Below the pieces are notes generated by a model. The model was given only the letters and a program-made list of their open reading frames with translations. It did not search any database and was not told the DNA's origin. This document shows, piece after piece, positions 48,483-60,585 of a DNA stretch of 64,000 nt. The DNA is from Oricola thermophila (GTDB lineage Bacteria > Pseudomonadota > Alphaproteobacteria > Rhizobiales > Rhizobiaceae). The first letter of the stretch is position 1, and each line of letters starts with the position of its first letter. The stretch lies in assembly GCF_013358405.1 (NCBI RefSeq), contig NZ_CP054836.1, forward strand, positions 3,410,001 through 3,474,000, given 5' to 3'. The position numbers and the translations under genes are program-made.

Positions 48483-50327
48483 ATGAACACTGACGCTTCC
48501 AACAACGGAAAGGCCGGCGCGGCCTACAGATACGAGGACCACAAGTTCGACGTGGTCGTCGTCGGCGCCGGCGGGGCGGGCCTGCGTGCGACGCTCGGCA
48601 TGGCCGAGCAGGGCCTGCGCACGGCCTGCATCACCAAGGTATTTCCGACCCGCTCGCACACGGTCGCGGCGCAGGGCGGCATCGCGGCCTCGCTGACCAA
48701 CATGACGCCGGACTGCTGGCAGTGGCACCTCTACGACACCGTCAAGGGATCGGACTGGCTCGGCGACGTGGATGCCATGCAGTATCTCGCCATGGAGGCG
48801 CCCAAGGCGGTCTACGAGCTCGAACATTACGGCGTGCCGTTCAGCCGCACCGAGGACGGCAAGATCTACCAGCGTCCCTTCGGCGGCCACATGCAGAACT
48901 ACGGCGAGGGGCCGCCCGTGCAGCGCACCTGCGCGGCCGCCGACCGCACCGGCCACGCCATCCTGCACACGCTCTACGGCCAGTCCGTGAAGCACAAGGC
49001 GCAGTTCTTCATCGAGTATTTCGCGCTCGACCTGATCATGGACGATGACGGCCGCTGCACCGGCGTCGTCGCGTGGAACCTCGACGACGGCACGATCCAC
49101 CGCTTCTCGGCCAAGATGGTCGTGCTGGCCACCGGCGGCTACGGCCGGGCCTATTTCTCCTGCACCTCCGCGCATACCTGCACGGGCGACGGCAACGGCA
49201 TGATCGCGCGTGCCGGCCTGCCGCTGCAGGACATGGAGTTCGTGCAGTTCCACCCGACCGGCATCTACGGCGCGGGCTGCCTGATCACCGAGGGCGCGCG
49301 CGGCGAGGGCGGCTACCTCGTCAATTCCGAGGGCGAGCGCTTCATGGAACGCTACGCGCCGAGCGCCAAGGACCTGGCCTCGCGCGACGTCGTCTCGCGC
49401 TGCATGACGATCGAGATCCGCGAGGGCCGCGGCGTCGGCAAGAACAAGGATCACATCTTCCTGCATCTCGACCATCTCGATCCGGCCGTGCTGGCCGAGC
49501 GCCTGCCCGGCATCTCCGAATCGGCGAAGATCTTCGCCGGCGTCGACGTGACCAAGGAGCCGATCCCGGTGCTGCCGACCGTCCACTACAACATGGGCGG
49601 CATCCCGACGAACTACTGGGGCGAGGTGCTCAACCCGACCAGGGACGATCCGGACGCGGTCGCGCCCGGCCTGATGGCGGTCGGGGAGGCGGCCTGCGCC
49701 TCGGTGCACGGCGCCAACCGGCTCGGCTCCAACTCGCTGATCGACCTCGTGGTGTTCGGCCGCGCGGCGGCGATCCGCGCAGGCGAGGTGATCGACCGCG
49801 ACGAGCCGATCCCGGACGTCAACGAGGCGGCCTGCGAGAAGATCATGGACCGCTTCGACCGGCTGCGTCACGCCAACGGCTCCACGCCGACGGCGGATCT
49901 GCGCGAGAAGATGCAGCGCGCCATGCAGGAGGACGCCGCCGTCTTCCGCACCCAGGAGAGCCTGGAGCAGGGGTGCAGGCGCATCACGGAGATCTGGGGC
50001 GAGCTGTCGGACATCAAGGTTACCGACCGCTCGATGATCTGGAACTCCGATCTCGTCGAGACGCTCGAGCTGGAAAACCTGATGGCCTGCGCCACCACCA
50101 CGGTGCACGGCGCCGAGGCCCGCAAGGAAAGCCGCGGCGCGCATGCGCGCGAGGACTACAAGGACGGTCCGATGGGCGGCCGCGACGACGAGAACTGGCG
50201 CAAGCACACGCTCGCCTGGGTGGACGAGAAGGGCAAGGTCACGCTCGACTATCGCCCGGTCCACACCGACCTGATCGCCGACGGCATCGACATCAAGAAG
50301 ATCGCGCCGAAGGCGCGGGTCTACTGA
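48483..50327 (+). CDS. sdhA: succinate dehydrogenase flavoprotein subunit
   Basis: This FAD-carrying subunit oxidises succinate to fumarate. The 614-residue protein has the FAD site [20 protein letters not shown], the histidine of the covalent flavin in [14 protein letters not shown], and the catalytic region [18 protein letters not shown]. Only two bases separate its stop from the following DUF3052 gene, which lies between it and sdhB. Confidence 0.98.
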   Translation: MNTDASNNGKAGAAYRYEDHKFDVVVVGAGGAGLRATLGMAEQGLRTACITKVFPTRSHTVAAQGGIAASLTNMTPDCWQWHLYDTVKGSDWLGDVDAMQYLAMEAPKAVYELEHYGVPFSRTEDGKIYQRPFGGHMQNYGEGPPVQRTCAAADRTGHAILHTLYGQSVKHKAQFFIEYFALDLIMDDDGRCTGVVAWNLDDGTIHRFSAKMVVLATGGYGRAYFSCTSAHTCTGDGNGMIARAGLPLQDMEFVQFHPTGIYGAGCLITEGARGEGGYLVNSEGERFMERYAPSAKDLASRDVVSRCMTIEIREGRGVGKNKDHIFLHLDHLDPAVLAERLPGISESAKIFAGVDVTKEPIPVLPTVHYNMGGIPTNYWGEVLNPTRDDPDAVAPGLMAVGEAACASVHGANRLGSNSLIDLVVFGRAAAIRAGEVIDRDEPIPDVNEAACEKIMDRFDRLRHANGSTPTADLREKMQRAMQEDAAVFRTQESLEQGCRRITEIWGELSDIKVTDRSMIWNSDLVETLELENLMACATTTVHGAEARKESRGAHAREDYKDGPMGGRDDENWRKHTLAWVDEKGKVTLDYRPVHTDLIADGIDIKKIAPKARVY

Positions 50328-50329
50328 CG

Positions 50330-50767
50330 ATGACCCTGGCGGCGGCCGGATATTCGGGCAGGCCCCTGGCCGACAAGCTCGGCATGAAGGACGGTCATGC
50401 CGCCCTGTTCGTGGGCTTGCCGGACGCGGTTGCCGGACTGGCGGAGGCGCGCGATTTCGCGTCCCTCGAAACCGCCGCATGGGACGCGCTGCCGGGCGAG
50501 GGGCATTACGATTTCGTGCACGCCTTCACGACCGAAAGGGCGGACCTGGAGGAAAACGCGGAGACGCTGCGCGACCGGATCATGCCGGACGGCATGGTCT
50601 GGATATCGTGGCCGAAGAAGTCGTCGAAGGTCGCGACCGACATCACCGAGGACCGGATTCGCGACGTGCTGCTGCCGTGCGGCCTCGTCGACGTGAAGGT
50701 CTGCGCCGTCACCGACATCTGGAGCGGGCTGAAGCTCGTCGTCCGCAAGGAACTGAGAACGCATTGA
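50330..50767 (+). CDS. DUF3052-family protein inside the sdh operon
   Basis: This 145-residue soluble protein has no signal or membrane segment. The family pattern is [19 protein letters not shown] at the start, [15 protein letters not shown] in the middle, [20 protein letters not shown] and [20 protein letters not shown] at the end. The function of DUF3052 is unknown. It starts two bases after sdhA and ends 16 bases before sdhB, so it is cotranscribed with complex II genes. A role in SdhA or SdhB maturation or stability is an inference from position only. Confidence 0.85.
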   Translation: MTLAAAGYSGRPLADKLGMKDGHAALFVGLPDAVAGLAEARDFASLETAAWDALPGEGHYDFVHAFTTERADLEENAETLRDRIMPDGMVWISWPKKSSKVATDITEDRIRDVLLPCGLVDVKVCAVTDIWSGLKLVVRKELRTH

Positions 50768-50783
50768 TGCGGAGCCGATAGAA

Positions 50784-51563
50784 ATGGTTGAACTCGCACT
50801 TCCCAAGAACTCGAAGATCACCCAGGGCAAGGTGTGGCCGAAGCCCGAGGGCGCGACCAACCTTCGCGAGTACCGGATCTACCGCTGGAGCCCGGATGAC
50901 GGGAAAAACCCGCGAATCGACACCTACTATGTCGACATGGACGATTGCGGACCGATGGTGCTCGACGGCCTGCTGTGGATCAAGAACAGGATCGACCCGA
51001 CGCTGACGCTGCGCCGCTCCTGCCGCGAGGGGATCTGCGGCTCCTGCGCCATGAACATCGACGGCACCAACACGCTGGCCTGCACGAAGGGCGTCGACGA
51101 GATCGACGGGCCGGTCAAGGTCTATCCGCTTCCGCACATGCCGGTGGTCAAGGACCTCGTGCCGGACCTGACCCAGTTCTACGCCCAGCACGCCTCGATC
51201 CAGCCCTGGCTGGAAACCAGGACCCCGGCGCCGGAAAAGGAATGGCGCCAGAGCCACGAGGACCGCGCCAAGCTCGATGGCCTCTACGAGTGCATCCTGT
51301 GTGCCTGCTGCTCGACCTCCTGCCCGTCCTACTGGTGGAACGGCGACCGCTATCTCGGACCCGCCGCGCTGCTGCAGGCCTATCGCTGGCTGATCGACAG
51401 CCGCGACGAGGCGACCGGCGAGCGGCTCGACCACCTGGAAGACCCGTTCCGGCTCTATCGCTGCCACACCATCATGAACTGCACCCAGGCCTGTCCGAAG
51501 GGCCTGAACCCGGCCAAGGCGATCGCCGAGATCAAGAAGATGATGGTCGAGCGGCGGGTCTAG
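50784..51563 (+). CDS. sdhB: succinate dehydrogenase iron-sulfur subunit
   Basis: This 259-residue subunit carries three Fe-S clusters. The cysteines are seen in [20 protein letters not shown] with LAC ([2Fe-2S]), [17 protein letters not shown] ([4Fe-4S]) and [17 protein letters not shown] ([3Fe-4S]). It hands electrons from FAD to ubiquinone. It is the last gene of the sdh operon, followed by a stem-loop at 51584-51614. Confidence 0.97.
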   Translation: MVELALPKNSKITQGKVWPKPEGATNLREYRIYRWSPDDGKNPRIDTYYVDMDDCGPMVLDGLLWIKNRIDPTLTLRRSCREGICGSCAMNIDGTNTLACTKGVDEIDGPVKVYPLPHMPVVKDLVPDLTQFYAQHASIQPWLETRTPAPEKEWRQSHEDRAKLDGLYECILCACCSTSCPSYWWNGDRYLGPAALLQAYRWLIDSRDEATGERLDHLEDPFRLYRCHTIMNCTQACPKGLNPAKAIAEIKKMMVERRV

Positions 51564-51583
51564 GCGCGCCGTTTCTTTCCCGG

Positions 51584-51614
51584 GGCCGGTTCGCCGCGAT
51601 GTCGGCGACCGGCC
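51584..51614 (+). terminator. stem-loop after sdhB
   Basis: GGCCGGT-TCGCCG pairs with CGGCGA-CCGGCC (one bulged base) across a 6-base loop, 20 bases after the sdhB stop. There is no T-run, so it may be a processing or stabilising end rather than a true intrinsic terminator. Confidence 0.45.
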
Positions 51615-52230
51615 GATGTCGCGTGCCCTATACCCCGCGCCCCGTTGGATAAATTTCGCCCCCTTTCCCGGAACTCCGGCATTTCCGCGAAAACTTGTCC
51701 AACGCCCTCCGGCCTCGCCTATCCTTCCCCTTGCCCCCTCGCGGAAGCCTGAGTGCGCACCGGCATTTCGGGGAGGGGGACGGTACCCGGTGTCCGCGTG
51801 CAGGTGGCGCGGGCAGGAGCCGGCTTGACGGAAGTCGCCCAACAGCTCCGAAACCGGGGAGGCATATCGGTCCCGCGCGTGGCCGCCGTGCCGCCGGCTC
51901 CCCCGGGCGGTAGCAGCAGCGGCGGGCGAGCGGCGCCGGAACGCGAGCGCATCCGCCACGGGGAAGGCGGGTCACAGATGCGTGCCGTATCCGGCCTGCG
52001 AGCTGCCCACGGGCAAGGCGGCGGGATGACTGATGTCGTGAGAATGCCGAGCGGGCGGTCGGGGGACCGCGCAAAAATCAAGATGAGCGGCCTCCGACCG
52101 CCCGTCTTCCACCCGTTTCAATGGCCAGACCGGTTGGTTCCGGGGCGTGGCGAGGATGGCGCGCGCCTTCAGTTTGCCCGTGTCGCGATCGCCGCCGCCG
52201 CGCCGATCGCGCTGCCTTCGACGCGCCCGG
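51615..52230. other. non-coding stretch without a recognised gene
   Basis: Several overlapping frames are open on both strands, but they are arginine/proline-rich, lack ribosome-binding sites and show no family signature, which is what GC-rich non-coding DNA gives. I see no tRNA, riboswitch or repeat. It may be a decayed gene or regulatory space. Confidence 0.5.
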
Positions 52231-53349
52231 CTAGGCGGACCTGGCCGCCGCGATGCGCTCCGCCGCGATGGCGTCGGCGATCTCGGCAGTGGTCGCGCCC
52301 GTTTCCGCCGCCCGGCGGAAGATCTCGTCCAGCGTGTCCGGGATCGTCGCGACCTTCGCCATGGCCGCGTCGCGGTCGTAGCCGCCCGGGGACAACTCGG
52401 CGGCGACATTGATCAGGCCGCCGGCATTGATGACGTAGTCGGGGGCGTAGAGGATGCCGCGATCAGCCAGCCTGCGCGCGTCCTCCGGGCGGGCGAGCTG
52501 GTTGTTGGCCGAGCCGGCGACGACCTTCGCCTCCAGCGCGGGGATCGTCCGCTCAGACAGCACGCCGCCCAGTGCGCAGGGGGCCAGAACGTCGGCTTCC
52601 GCCGCAAGGATCGCGTCCGGACCGGCCTTGCGGGCGCCGAACTCGGTCGCCGCCGCCTCGACGCGGGTGCTGTCGATGTCGGTCACGGTGAGAGCCGCGC
52701 CGGCTGCGTGAAGCCGCTCGCACAGCGCCCAGCCGACCGCGCCGAGACCCTGGACGGCGACGCGGATGCCCGCGAGATCCTCGCGTCCGAGCCGGTGGCG
52801 CACCGCCGCCCTCAGGCCGAGAAAGGTGCCTTCCGCCGTGACCGGCGAGGGGTTGCCGCTGCCGCCCGCCGTGGTGCCGGTGACGTTGGGCGTCAGCGTG
52901 TGCAGGAAATCGGCATCGGCCAGGCTCATGCCGACATCCTCGGCGGTGACATAGACGTCGCGCAGCGTCGCCAGCATCTCGCCATAGGCTTCCAGCATCG
53001 CCCTCGGCTTGCCGGCGCGCGCATCGGCGATGATCACCGCCTTGCCGCCGCCCAGCGGCAGGCCCGAGATCGCGGCCTTGTTGGTCATGCCGTGGGACAG
53101 GCGCAGCACGTCGGTCAGCGCCTCGTCGAAACCGGCATAGGGCCAGACCCGCGTCCCGCCAAGCGCCGGCCCGAGAACGGTGGAATGAATGGCGACGATA
53201 GCCGTCAGGCCGCGCGCGGAATCGCGGCCGGCGACGACACGCTCATGGTCCGCGAAGTCGGGCAGGGCGCGCGCCTCGCCGGTGATGTCGGTGATTTCGA
53301 GCGTGGGAGAGACCGCCCTGACGCCGGCCTCCTCGTTGCGTTTGAGCAT
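52231..53349 (-). CDS. Leu/Glu/Phe/Val dehydrogenase family protein
   Basis: This 372-residue NAD-dependent amino-acid dehydrogenase resembles leucine/valine dehydrogenases. The catalytic region is LSHGMTNKAAISGLPLGGGKAVII, the Rossmann motif is VAVQGLGAVGWALCERLHAAG, and VINAGGLINVAAEL lies near the C-terminus. It would deaminate a branched or hydrophobic amino acid to its 2-oxo acid. GGAGGAGG precedes the ATG at 53349. Substrate range cannot be set from sequence. It lies 157 bases downstream of the osmC gene on the same strand. Confidence 0.9.
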   Translation of the reverse strand: MLKRNEEAGVRAVSPTLEITDITGEARALPDFADHERVVAGRDSARGLTAIVAIHSTVLGPALGGTRVWPYAGFDEALTDVLRLSHGMTNKAAISGLPLGGGKAVIIADARAGKPRAMLEAYGEMLATLRDVYVTAEDVGMSLADADFLHTLTPNVTGTTAGGSGNPSPVTAEGTFLGLRAAVRHRLGREDLAGIRVAVQGLGAVGWALCERLHAAGAALTVTDIDSTRVEAAATEFGARKAGPDAILAAEADVLAPCALGGVLSERTIPALEAKVVAGSANNQLARPEDARRLADRGILYAPDYVINAGGLINVAAELSPGGYDRDAAMAKVATIPDTLDEIFRRAAETGATTAEIADAIAAERIAAARSA

Positions 53350-53506
53350 GGTGTTTCCTCCTCCGGTATGGGAAAAGGATACGCCCGAAACCGCGACATT
53401 TGGTTGCGATCTTGGCGCGGGAAACGTCACGAAAAGCGAAGGAAATACCGTCGCTGCGTAACAAAATTGCCCGTTTCCCGATGCGCCGCGGCAGGCGCCC
53501 GCCGGC

Positions 53507-53932
53507 TCAGACCAGCCGGGCGTCCAGCGTGATTGCGATTGACGCCAGGGCGCCGGATACCGGGCACTCGCGCTTGGCCCGTTCCGCCAGTTCCGCGAAG
53601 CTGTCCGCGTCGATGCCGGGAACCTCTGCCTCGAGGTCGAGGGCCGAGCCCAGGATGCCCTCACCGGGCTTTACCTCGACGGTGGCCGTGCATTCGAGCT
53701 TCCTGGCCGGGGTGCCGTTCTCGGCGAGGAAGTGGGAAAGCTGCATCGCGTAGCAGCCCGCATGGGCGGCGGCGATCAGTTCCTCCGGATTGGTGCCGGT
53801 CGTGCCCTCCTCGTCCTCGAAGCGCGCGCGGAAATCGTAGCGCTTCTCGCTCAGCGCGCCGCTTTGCGTGGTCAGGTTGCCTCGGCCTTCCTGCAGGTTG
53901 CCGGTCCAGATCGCGGTTGCGTGGCGTTTCAT
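53507..53932 (-). CDS. osmC: OsmC-family peroxiredoxin
   Basis: This 141-residue protein of the OsmC/Ohr superfamily reduces organic or hydrogen peroxides with two cysteines. The N-terminus MKRHATAIWTGNLQEGRGNL matches OsmC rather than Ohr. The catalytic cysteines are in AAHAGCYAMQLS and KRECPVSGAL. GAGGAG lies before the ATG at 53932. It is divergent from msrA, another oxidative-stress gene, across a 200-base gap. Confidence 0.92.
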   Translation of the reverse strand: MKRHATAIWTGNLQEGRGNLTTQSGALSEKRYDFRARFEDEEGTTGTNPEELIAAAHAGCYAMQLSHFLAENGTPARKLECTATVEVKPGEGILGSALDLEAEVPGIDADSFAELAERAKRECPVSGALASIAITLDARLV

Positions 53933-54132
53933 CGTGTTCTCCTCGTGCAGGGATTTGCGGTTGGCGTCGCGCCTCAGGCAATAGGTTGCCCATTCGGAAC
54001 GATCTTCAAGGGCATTTGTTGCGCTCCGCGTCCCGCCACGCGCCGGGCGTTCACGCAAGCGTGTTCAGTTATGACTGGGCTTGCCGGGGAGATTCGTGGT
54101 TTGTCTGCGACAGGAAACCCGGAGAAACCGAG

Positions 54133-54774
54133 ATGGGAAAAATGAAGACCGCCATGCTGACACTGGCCCTTGCAGCCTCGGCGCTGGGCGCGGCGAAGGC
54201 GGAGACGCGGTCGCTGGTCGTCGCCGGTGGCTGCTTCTGGTGCGTGGAGAGCGATTTCGATCACATGGAGGGGGTGGTGGCCACAACCTCCGGCTATGCG
54301 GGCGGCGAGATGAGAAACCCGACCTACCGCAACCACGGAAAGCACCGCGAGGTGGTGAAGGTCGACTACGACGACACAAAGACCGACTACCGCACCCTGG
54401 TCGGAAACTTCCTGCGCACCATCGACGTGACCGATGCCGGCGGACAGTTCTGCGACCGCGGCCATTCCTACACGACCGCGATACACGCCGCCGATGAGGA
54501 GGAGGCACGAATCGCCCGGGAGCTGCTTGCCGAGGCCGAGAAGCAGCTCGGGCAGGAAGTCGTCACGCCGGTCGAGGGCAAGGTCGTCTTCTGGGAGGCG
54601 GAGGACTACCACCAGGACTACTATCTGAGCCAGGAGAAGCAGCTCACCCGGTTCGGCCTCGTCACCCGGGCGGAAGCCTACAAGGGTTACCGCGAGGGAT
54701 GCGGGCGCGACCAGCGGGTGCGCGAGCTATGGGGAGACCAGGCCTTCCGCGGCGTCGTCAAGGAAGGCATGTAG
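54133..54774 (+). CDS. msrA: periplasmic peptide-methionine (S)-S-oxide reductase MsrA
   Basis: This 213-residue MsrA has a signal peptide (about 1-23, MLTLALAASALGAAKA). The catalytic motif GCFWCVESDF has the active cysteine at 34, followed by SGYAGGEMRNPTYRNH and QFCDRGHSYTTAI with AEDYHQDYYL near the end. It repairs S-sulfoxides of methionine, here probably in the periplasm. The ATG at 54133 follows GGAG; an ATG at 54142 would still leave a signal. Divergent from osmC. Confidence 0.94.
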   Translation: MGKMKTAMLTLALAASALGAAKAETRSLVVAGGCFWCVESDFDHMEGVVATTSGYAGGEMRNPTYRNHGKHREVVKVDYDDTKTDYRTLVGNFLRTIDVTDAGGQFCDRGHSYTTAIHAADEEEARIARELLAEAEKQLGQEVVTPVEGKVVFWEAEDYHQDYYLSQEKQLTRFGLVTRAEAYKGYREGCGRDQRVRELWGDQAFRGVVKEGM

Positions 54775-54923
54775 GAACTTGCCCCCGGCGTGAACCCTTG
54801 CTAGATCGCCGTGCAACAGCCTGCGGCGCACGGTCCCGCAGCGCGGCACTTCAATATCACGCTGTTGTGTCATACTATCGATACACTAATCGGTGAGAGG
54901 ACGGGTCAAAACCCACCGGACAC

Positions 54924-55829
54924 ATGGCCATGGAATTCCAGAGCGCATCTTCGACCTTCGCGGACATCGTGACCGGGCGTGCCGATGCGCGCTCTCTGCG
55001 ACAGCAGCATATCGTCGACCAGCTGATCGAGGAACGTGGCCAGAACCTGGTCCGGCATCCGCTATGGCCGCTGATCCGCCCGGCGCTCTACAAGGTCCTC
55101 TACTATGAGCAGGCCGTGCGCATGGCCGACGATGTCGCCGAGATGAGCGGCATCGAGTGTTTCGAATATGTCAGCAGGCTGCTCGATCTCGACATCACGG
55201 TGGAGGGCAAGGAGAACCTGCCGAAGGAAGGTGGCTTCATCCTCGTCTCGAACCACCCGACCGGGATCGCCGACGGCGTCGCCGTCTACGACATGCTCAA
55301 GGACACGCGCCCGGATCTGGTCTTCTTCGCCAACCGCGATGCCATCCGCGTCAACCAGCGCCTGTCGGAGATCATCATCCCGGTCGAATGGCGCACCACG
55401 GAAAAGTCGCACGCCAAGAGCCGCGAGACACTGGTGCGCACCAGCCGCGCCTTCGCCGAGAAGCGGGCCATCGTTCTGTTCCCGTCCGGTCGCATCGCAT
55501 ACTGGTCGAAGGGACGCCTCAACGAGCGCCCCTGGCAGGCCACCGGCGTGCACATGGCCAAGCGCTACAACGTGCCGGTCGTTCCCATGCACATGAGCGC
55601 GCGCAACTCGAAGCTGTTCTATCTCCTGTCGCACCGCACGCCGGAACTGCGCGACATGACGGTTTTCCACGAGCTGCTCAACAAGAAGGGCCAGCCGTTC
55701 CGGATCAATATCGGCAAGCCGGTCGATCCCGGGACCATGGACGGCGACGTGCAGGACCTGACCGTGCGCCTGCAGCGGCATTGCGAGCATGTCCTGCGCG
55801 AAAGGCCCGACGCCGAATTCGAGGGCTGA
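54924..55829 (+). CDS. 1-acyl-glycerol-phosphate acyltransferase-like protein
   Basis: This 301-residue protein of the PlsC-like superfamily has the catalytic histidine in SNHPTGIADG (H111, D117) and the glycerol-phosphate site FPSGRIAYWSKGRL. The spacing is H-x5-D, unlike the H-x4-D of PlsC; the same spacing is seen in hemolysin-like acyltransferases. No strong membrane segment is present. A role in phospholipid or ornithine-lipid acylation is possible. The substrate is not certain. Confidence 0.82.
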   Translation: MAMEFQSASSTFADIVTGRADARSLRQQHIVDQLIEERGQNLVRHPLWPLIRPALYKVLYYEQAVRMADDVAEMSGIECFEYVSRLLDLDITVEGKENLPKEGGFILVSNHPTGIADGVAVYDMLKDTRPDLVFFANRDAIRVNQRLSEIIIPVEWRTTEKSHAKSRETLVRTSRAFAEKRAIVLFPSGRIAYWSKGRLNERPWQATGVHMAKRYNVPVVPMHMSARNSKLFYLLSHRTPELRDMTVFHELLNKKGQPFRINIGKPVDPGTMDGDVQDLTVRLQRHCEHVLRERPDAEFEG

Positions 55830-55929
55830 AGCCTCGTTCCGCCAGAATGGCCGATGCACCCACTTGGTGCCGGCTGCGGCATTTCGTCCGGAATATGCCA
55901 TTTCCGGCTTGCATCCGAGCATTTAATAA

Positions 55930-57540
<1,611 letters not shown>

Positions 57541-57554
57541 AAGTGCAAGTGAAA

Positions 57555-57584
57555 ACGCCTGCCCGGTTCCTACCGGGCAGGCGT
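57555..57584. terminator. terminator between convergent CoA-transferase and fsa genes
   Basis: ACGCCTGCCCGG-TTCCTA-CCGGGCAGGCGT is a perfect 12-base-pair stem. On the minus strand it is followed by TTTTCAC, so it best terminates fsa. On the plus strand the following CTTGAAC is a weaker tail. Confidence 0.85.
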
Positions 57585-57615
57585 CTTGAACAGCGTGTCG
57601 GCCATGTGCCGAAGA

Positions 57616-58269
57616 TCAGGCGATCTTCTGGCCGGTCTTGGCCCAGTCGGCGAGGAAGGCGTCGAGGCCCTTGTCGGTCAGCGGATGCTTGACGAGCGCC
57701 TTCAGCACTGCCGGCGGCACGGTGGCGACATCGGCGCCGATCAGGGCCGCTTCCTTGACGTGATTGACCGTGCGGATCGACGCAGCAAGGATTTCCGTCT
57801 GGAAACCGTAATTGTCGTAGATGGTGCGGATCTCGCCGATCAGTTCCATGCCATTGAGGCCGATGTCGTCGAGACGGCCGAGGAATGGCGAGATGAAGGT
57901 CGCGCCGGCCTTGGCTGCGAGCAGCGCCTGGTTGGCCGAGAAGCACAGCGTCACGTTGGTCTTGTAGCCTTCCGAGGTCAGCGCCTTGCAGGCCTTCAGG
58001 CCCTCCAAGGTCAGCGGCAGCTTGATGCAGATATTGTCCGCGATCTTCGCGAGCACCTTGCCTTCCTTGATCATGCCCTCGAAATCGGTCGCGGTGACCT
58101 CGGCGGAAACCGGCCCGTCGATCATGTCGCAGATTTCCTTCGTGACCTCGGTGATGTCACGGCCCGATTTCATGATCAGCGACGGATTGGTGGTCACGCC
58201 GTCGACGAGTCCGATATCGTTCAGTTCGCGGATTTCCTTCACGTCCGCGGTATCGACAAAGAATTTCAT
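57616..58269 (-). CDS. fsa: fructose-6-phosphate aldolase / small transaldolase
   Basis: This 217-residue TalC/FSA-type enzyme forms a Schiff base with lysine 83 ([11 protein letters not shown]). [17 protein letters not shown] is the typical start and [17 protein letters not shown] the second conserved strand. The family includes fructose-6-phosphate aldolases and true small transaldolases, which sequence alone cannot separate. It is divergent from priA across 79 bases and ends at a strong terminator. Confidence 0.93.
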   Translation of the reverse strand: MKFFVDTADVKEIRELNDIGLVDGVTTNPSLIMKSGRDITEVTKEICDMIDGPVSAEVTATDFEGMIKEGKVLAKIADNICIKLPLTLEGLKACKALTSEGYKTNVTLCFSANQALLAAKAGATFISPFLGRLDDIGLNGMELIGEIRTIYDNYGFQTEILAASIRTVNHVKEAALIGADVATVPPAVLKALVKHPLTDKGLDAFLADWAKTGQKIA

Positions 58270-58348
58270 GTTTTGGCCCCTGGTGTGCGCTTGAGGGAGT
58301 TCGATCGGGCTTCCGTTTAGACCAAAGAGTGGGCAAGGTCACGGGGTA

Positions 58349-60535
58349 ATGCCGCAAGATTCGCTCTTCGTTTCCAGGACAGTCCCGGTTCTCGTCCCGA
58401 CTCCGTCGGAACGGCCCTATACCTATGCCGTGCCCGAGGGAATGGAAGTCGAGCCGGGTGCGATCGTCGCGGTTCCGCTCGGTCCGCGCACGGTCGCCGG
58501 TGTCGTCTGGGACGACGACCGCAAGGACGAGGTGGATCCGAAGAAGCTGAGAGCCATCGAACGCGTTTTCGACTGTCCGCCACTGTCGGCGGACATGCGC
58601 CGTTTCGTCGACTGGGTGGCGCGCTACACGCTTTCGGCGCCCGGCATGGTCGCGCGCATGGTGCTTCGCGTGCCGGCCGCCTTCGACCCGGAGCCCGCGG
58701 TGCCGGGCCTGCGGCGGACCGAAGTGCTGCCCGAACGGATGACGCCGGCGCGTGCGCGCGTACTGGAACTGGCGACCGGGTGCCTCGGCTGGACCCGTTC
58801 CGGGCTGGCACATGCCGCAGGCGTGTCGCTGTCCGTCGTGGACGGGCTGACGAAGGCCGGCGTGTTCGAGGAGATCGAGTTGCCGCCGATGCCGGTCGTT
58901 GCCGCGCCCGATCCGGACTATGCCGGCGCGAGGCTTTCGGAGGACCAGCGGGCGGCCGCCGATTCGTTGCGGGTACCGGTCGAGGAAGGGGGGTTTTCCG
59001 CGACCCTGCTCGAGGGTGTCACCGGCTCCGGCAAGACGGAGGTCTATTTCGAGGCTATTGCCGCCGCGCTCGAGGCGGGAAAACAGGTGCTGGTCCTGTT
59101 GCCCGAGATCGCGCTGACGCACAGCTTCCTGGAACGATTCCACGACCGGTTCGGCGCGCCACCGGCCGAATGGCATTCCGAAATCGCGCCGAAGGCCCGC
59201 GAGCGGGTCTGGCGACAGGTCGCCGACGGCCGTGTCCGCGTCGTGGCCGGCGCGCGCTCGGCACTCTTCCTGCCGTTTTCCGAGCTCGGCCTGATTGTCG
59301 TCGACGAGGAGCATGATCCCGCCTACAAGCAGGAGGACCGCGTTTTCTATCATGCCCGGGACATGGCCGTGGTACGGGCCCATATCGGCGGGTTCCCGAT
59401 GATCCTCTCGAGCGCGACGCCCTCGGTGGAAACGCGCTACAACGCGGAAAACGGGCGTTACCGGCATGTCAGGCTGTCGCGGCGCTTCGCCGAGGCCGCG
59501 ATGCCGGAGATCGCTGCCATAGACATGCGGCGCACACCGCCGGCGCGCGGGCGGTTCCTCGCGCCGCCCCTGCTCAAGGCCATCGGCGAGACGCTGGAAC
59601 GCGGAGAGCAGTCGCTCCTCTTCCTGAACAGGCGTGGATACGCGCCACTGACGCTGTGCCGCGTCTGCGGCCACCGGTTCCAGTGTTCCGACTGCTCGTC
59701 ATGGCTGGTCGAGCATCGTTTCCGGGGCGTCCTGATGTGCCATCATTGTGGCCATCACGAGCCCGTGCCGGAGGCGTGTCCGGAATGCGGGACGCTTGAT
59801 CACCTCGTCGCGTGCGGTCCGGGCATCGAGCGCATCGCCGAGGAGGTTGTGCAGGCATTCCCCGATGCGCGGACCATCGTGCTGTCGTCGGACATGCTTG
59901 GCGGGGTGAAGCGGCTGCGCCTTGAACTGGAAGCGATCGAGAAGGGCGACGTGGACATCGTCATCGGCACCCAGCTGGTCGCCAAGGGGCACAATTTTCC
60001 GAACATGACGCTGGTCGGCGTCGTCGACGCCGATCTGGGCCTGGCCAACGGCGATCCGCGCGCGGCCGAGCGCACATTCCAGCTGCTGTCCCAGGTGACC
60101 GGTCGTGCCGGGCGCACAGGCAAGAAGAGCCTCGGCCTGATCCAGACCTTCCAGCCCGAACATCCGGCAATGCGGGCCATCGTTTCCGGCGACGGGGAGG
60201 CCTTCTACGGGAACCAGATCGCCGAGCGCGAGCGCGGCCATCTGCCGCCTTTCGGCCGCCTCGCCTCGATCATCGTCTCGGCGAACAGCCGGGCCGAGGC
60301 GGAGACTCACGGGCGCGCCCTGCGTGCCGCGGCGCCGGTGGGGGAGATCATGGTGCTGGGGCCCGCGGAGGCGCCGCTGGCGCTGATCCGGGGACGGCAC
60401 CGGTTCCGCCTGCTCGTTCACGGGCCGGAACGCGCGAACATCCAGGCATTCCTGCGCGCGATGATCGGCAACGCGCCGCGGCCGCGCGGCTCGGTGCGGG
60501 TCAGCGTCGATGTCGATCCGCAAAGTTTTCTTTGA
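58349..60535 (+). CDS. priA: primosomal protein N' (replication restart helicase PriA)
   Basis: PriA recognises stalled forks and loads the replisome again. The 728-residue protein has the 3'-DNA-binding domain (1-110), Walker A GVTGSGKTEV (from residue 223), DEEHD, the zinc-binding block CRVCGHRFQCSDC with CHHCGH and CPECG, and helicase motifs through TGRAGRTGKKSLG. The ATG is at 58349. The next gene begins 50 bases after the stop. Confidence 0.97.
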   Translation: MPQDSLFVSRTVPVLVPTPSERPYTYAVPEGMEVEPGAIVAVPLGPRTVAGVVWDDDRKDEVDPKKLRAIERVFDCPPLSADMRRFVDWVARYTLSAPGMVARMVLRVPAAFDPEPAVPGLRRTEVLPERMTPARARVLELATGCLGWTRSGLAHAAGVSLSVVDGLTKAGVFEEIELPPMPVVAAPDPDYAGARLSEDQRAAADSLRVPVEEGGFSATLLEGVTGSGKTEVYFEAIAAALEAGKQVLVLLPEIALTHSFLERFHDRFGAPPAEWHSEIAPKARERVWRQVADGRVRVVAGARSALFLPFSELGLIVVDEEHDPAYKQEDRVFYHARDMAVVRAHIGGFPMILSSATPSVETRYNAENGRYRHVRLSRRFAEAAMPEIAAIDMRRTPPARGRFLAPPLLKAIGETLERGEQSLLFLNRRGYAPLTLCRVCGHRFQCSDCSSWLVEHRFRGVLMCHHCGHHEPVPEACPECGTLDHLVACGPGIERIAEEVVQAFPDARTIVLSSDMLGGVKRLRLELEAIEKGDVDIVIGTQLVAKGHNFPNMTLVGVVDADLGLANGDPRAAERTFQLLSQVTGRAGRTGKKSLGLIQTFQPEHPAMRAIVSGDGEAFYGNQIAERERGHLPPFGRLASIIVSANSRAEAETHGRALRAAAPVGEIMVLGPAEAPLALIRGRHRFRLLVHGPERANIQAFLRAMIGNAPRPRGSVRVSVDVDPQSFL

Positions 60536-60585
60536 CATGGCCGGGGTCCCGGCGCATGGACGGGATGTTCATCGGAGGCAGAAAA

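Noticed and set aside
51628..52412. Overlapping frames of 120-220 codons on both strands after sdhB
   Set aside because: Composition is arginine/proline-rich, starts lack ribosome-binding sites, and no motif is present.
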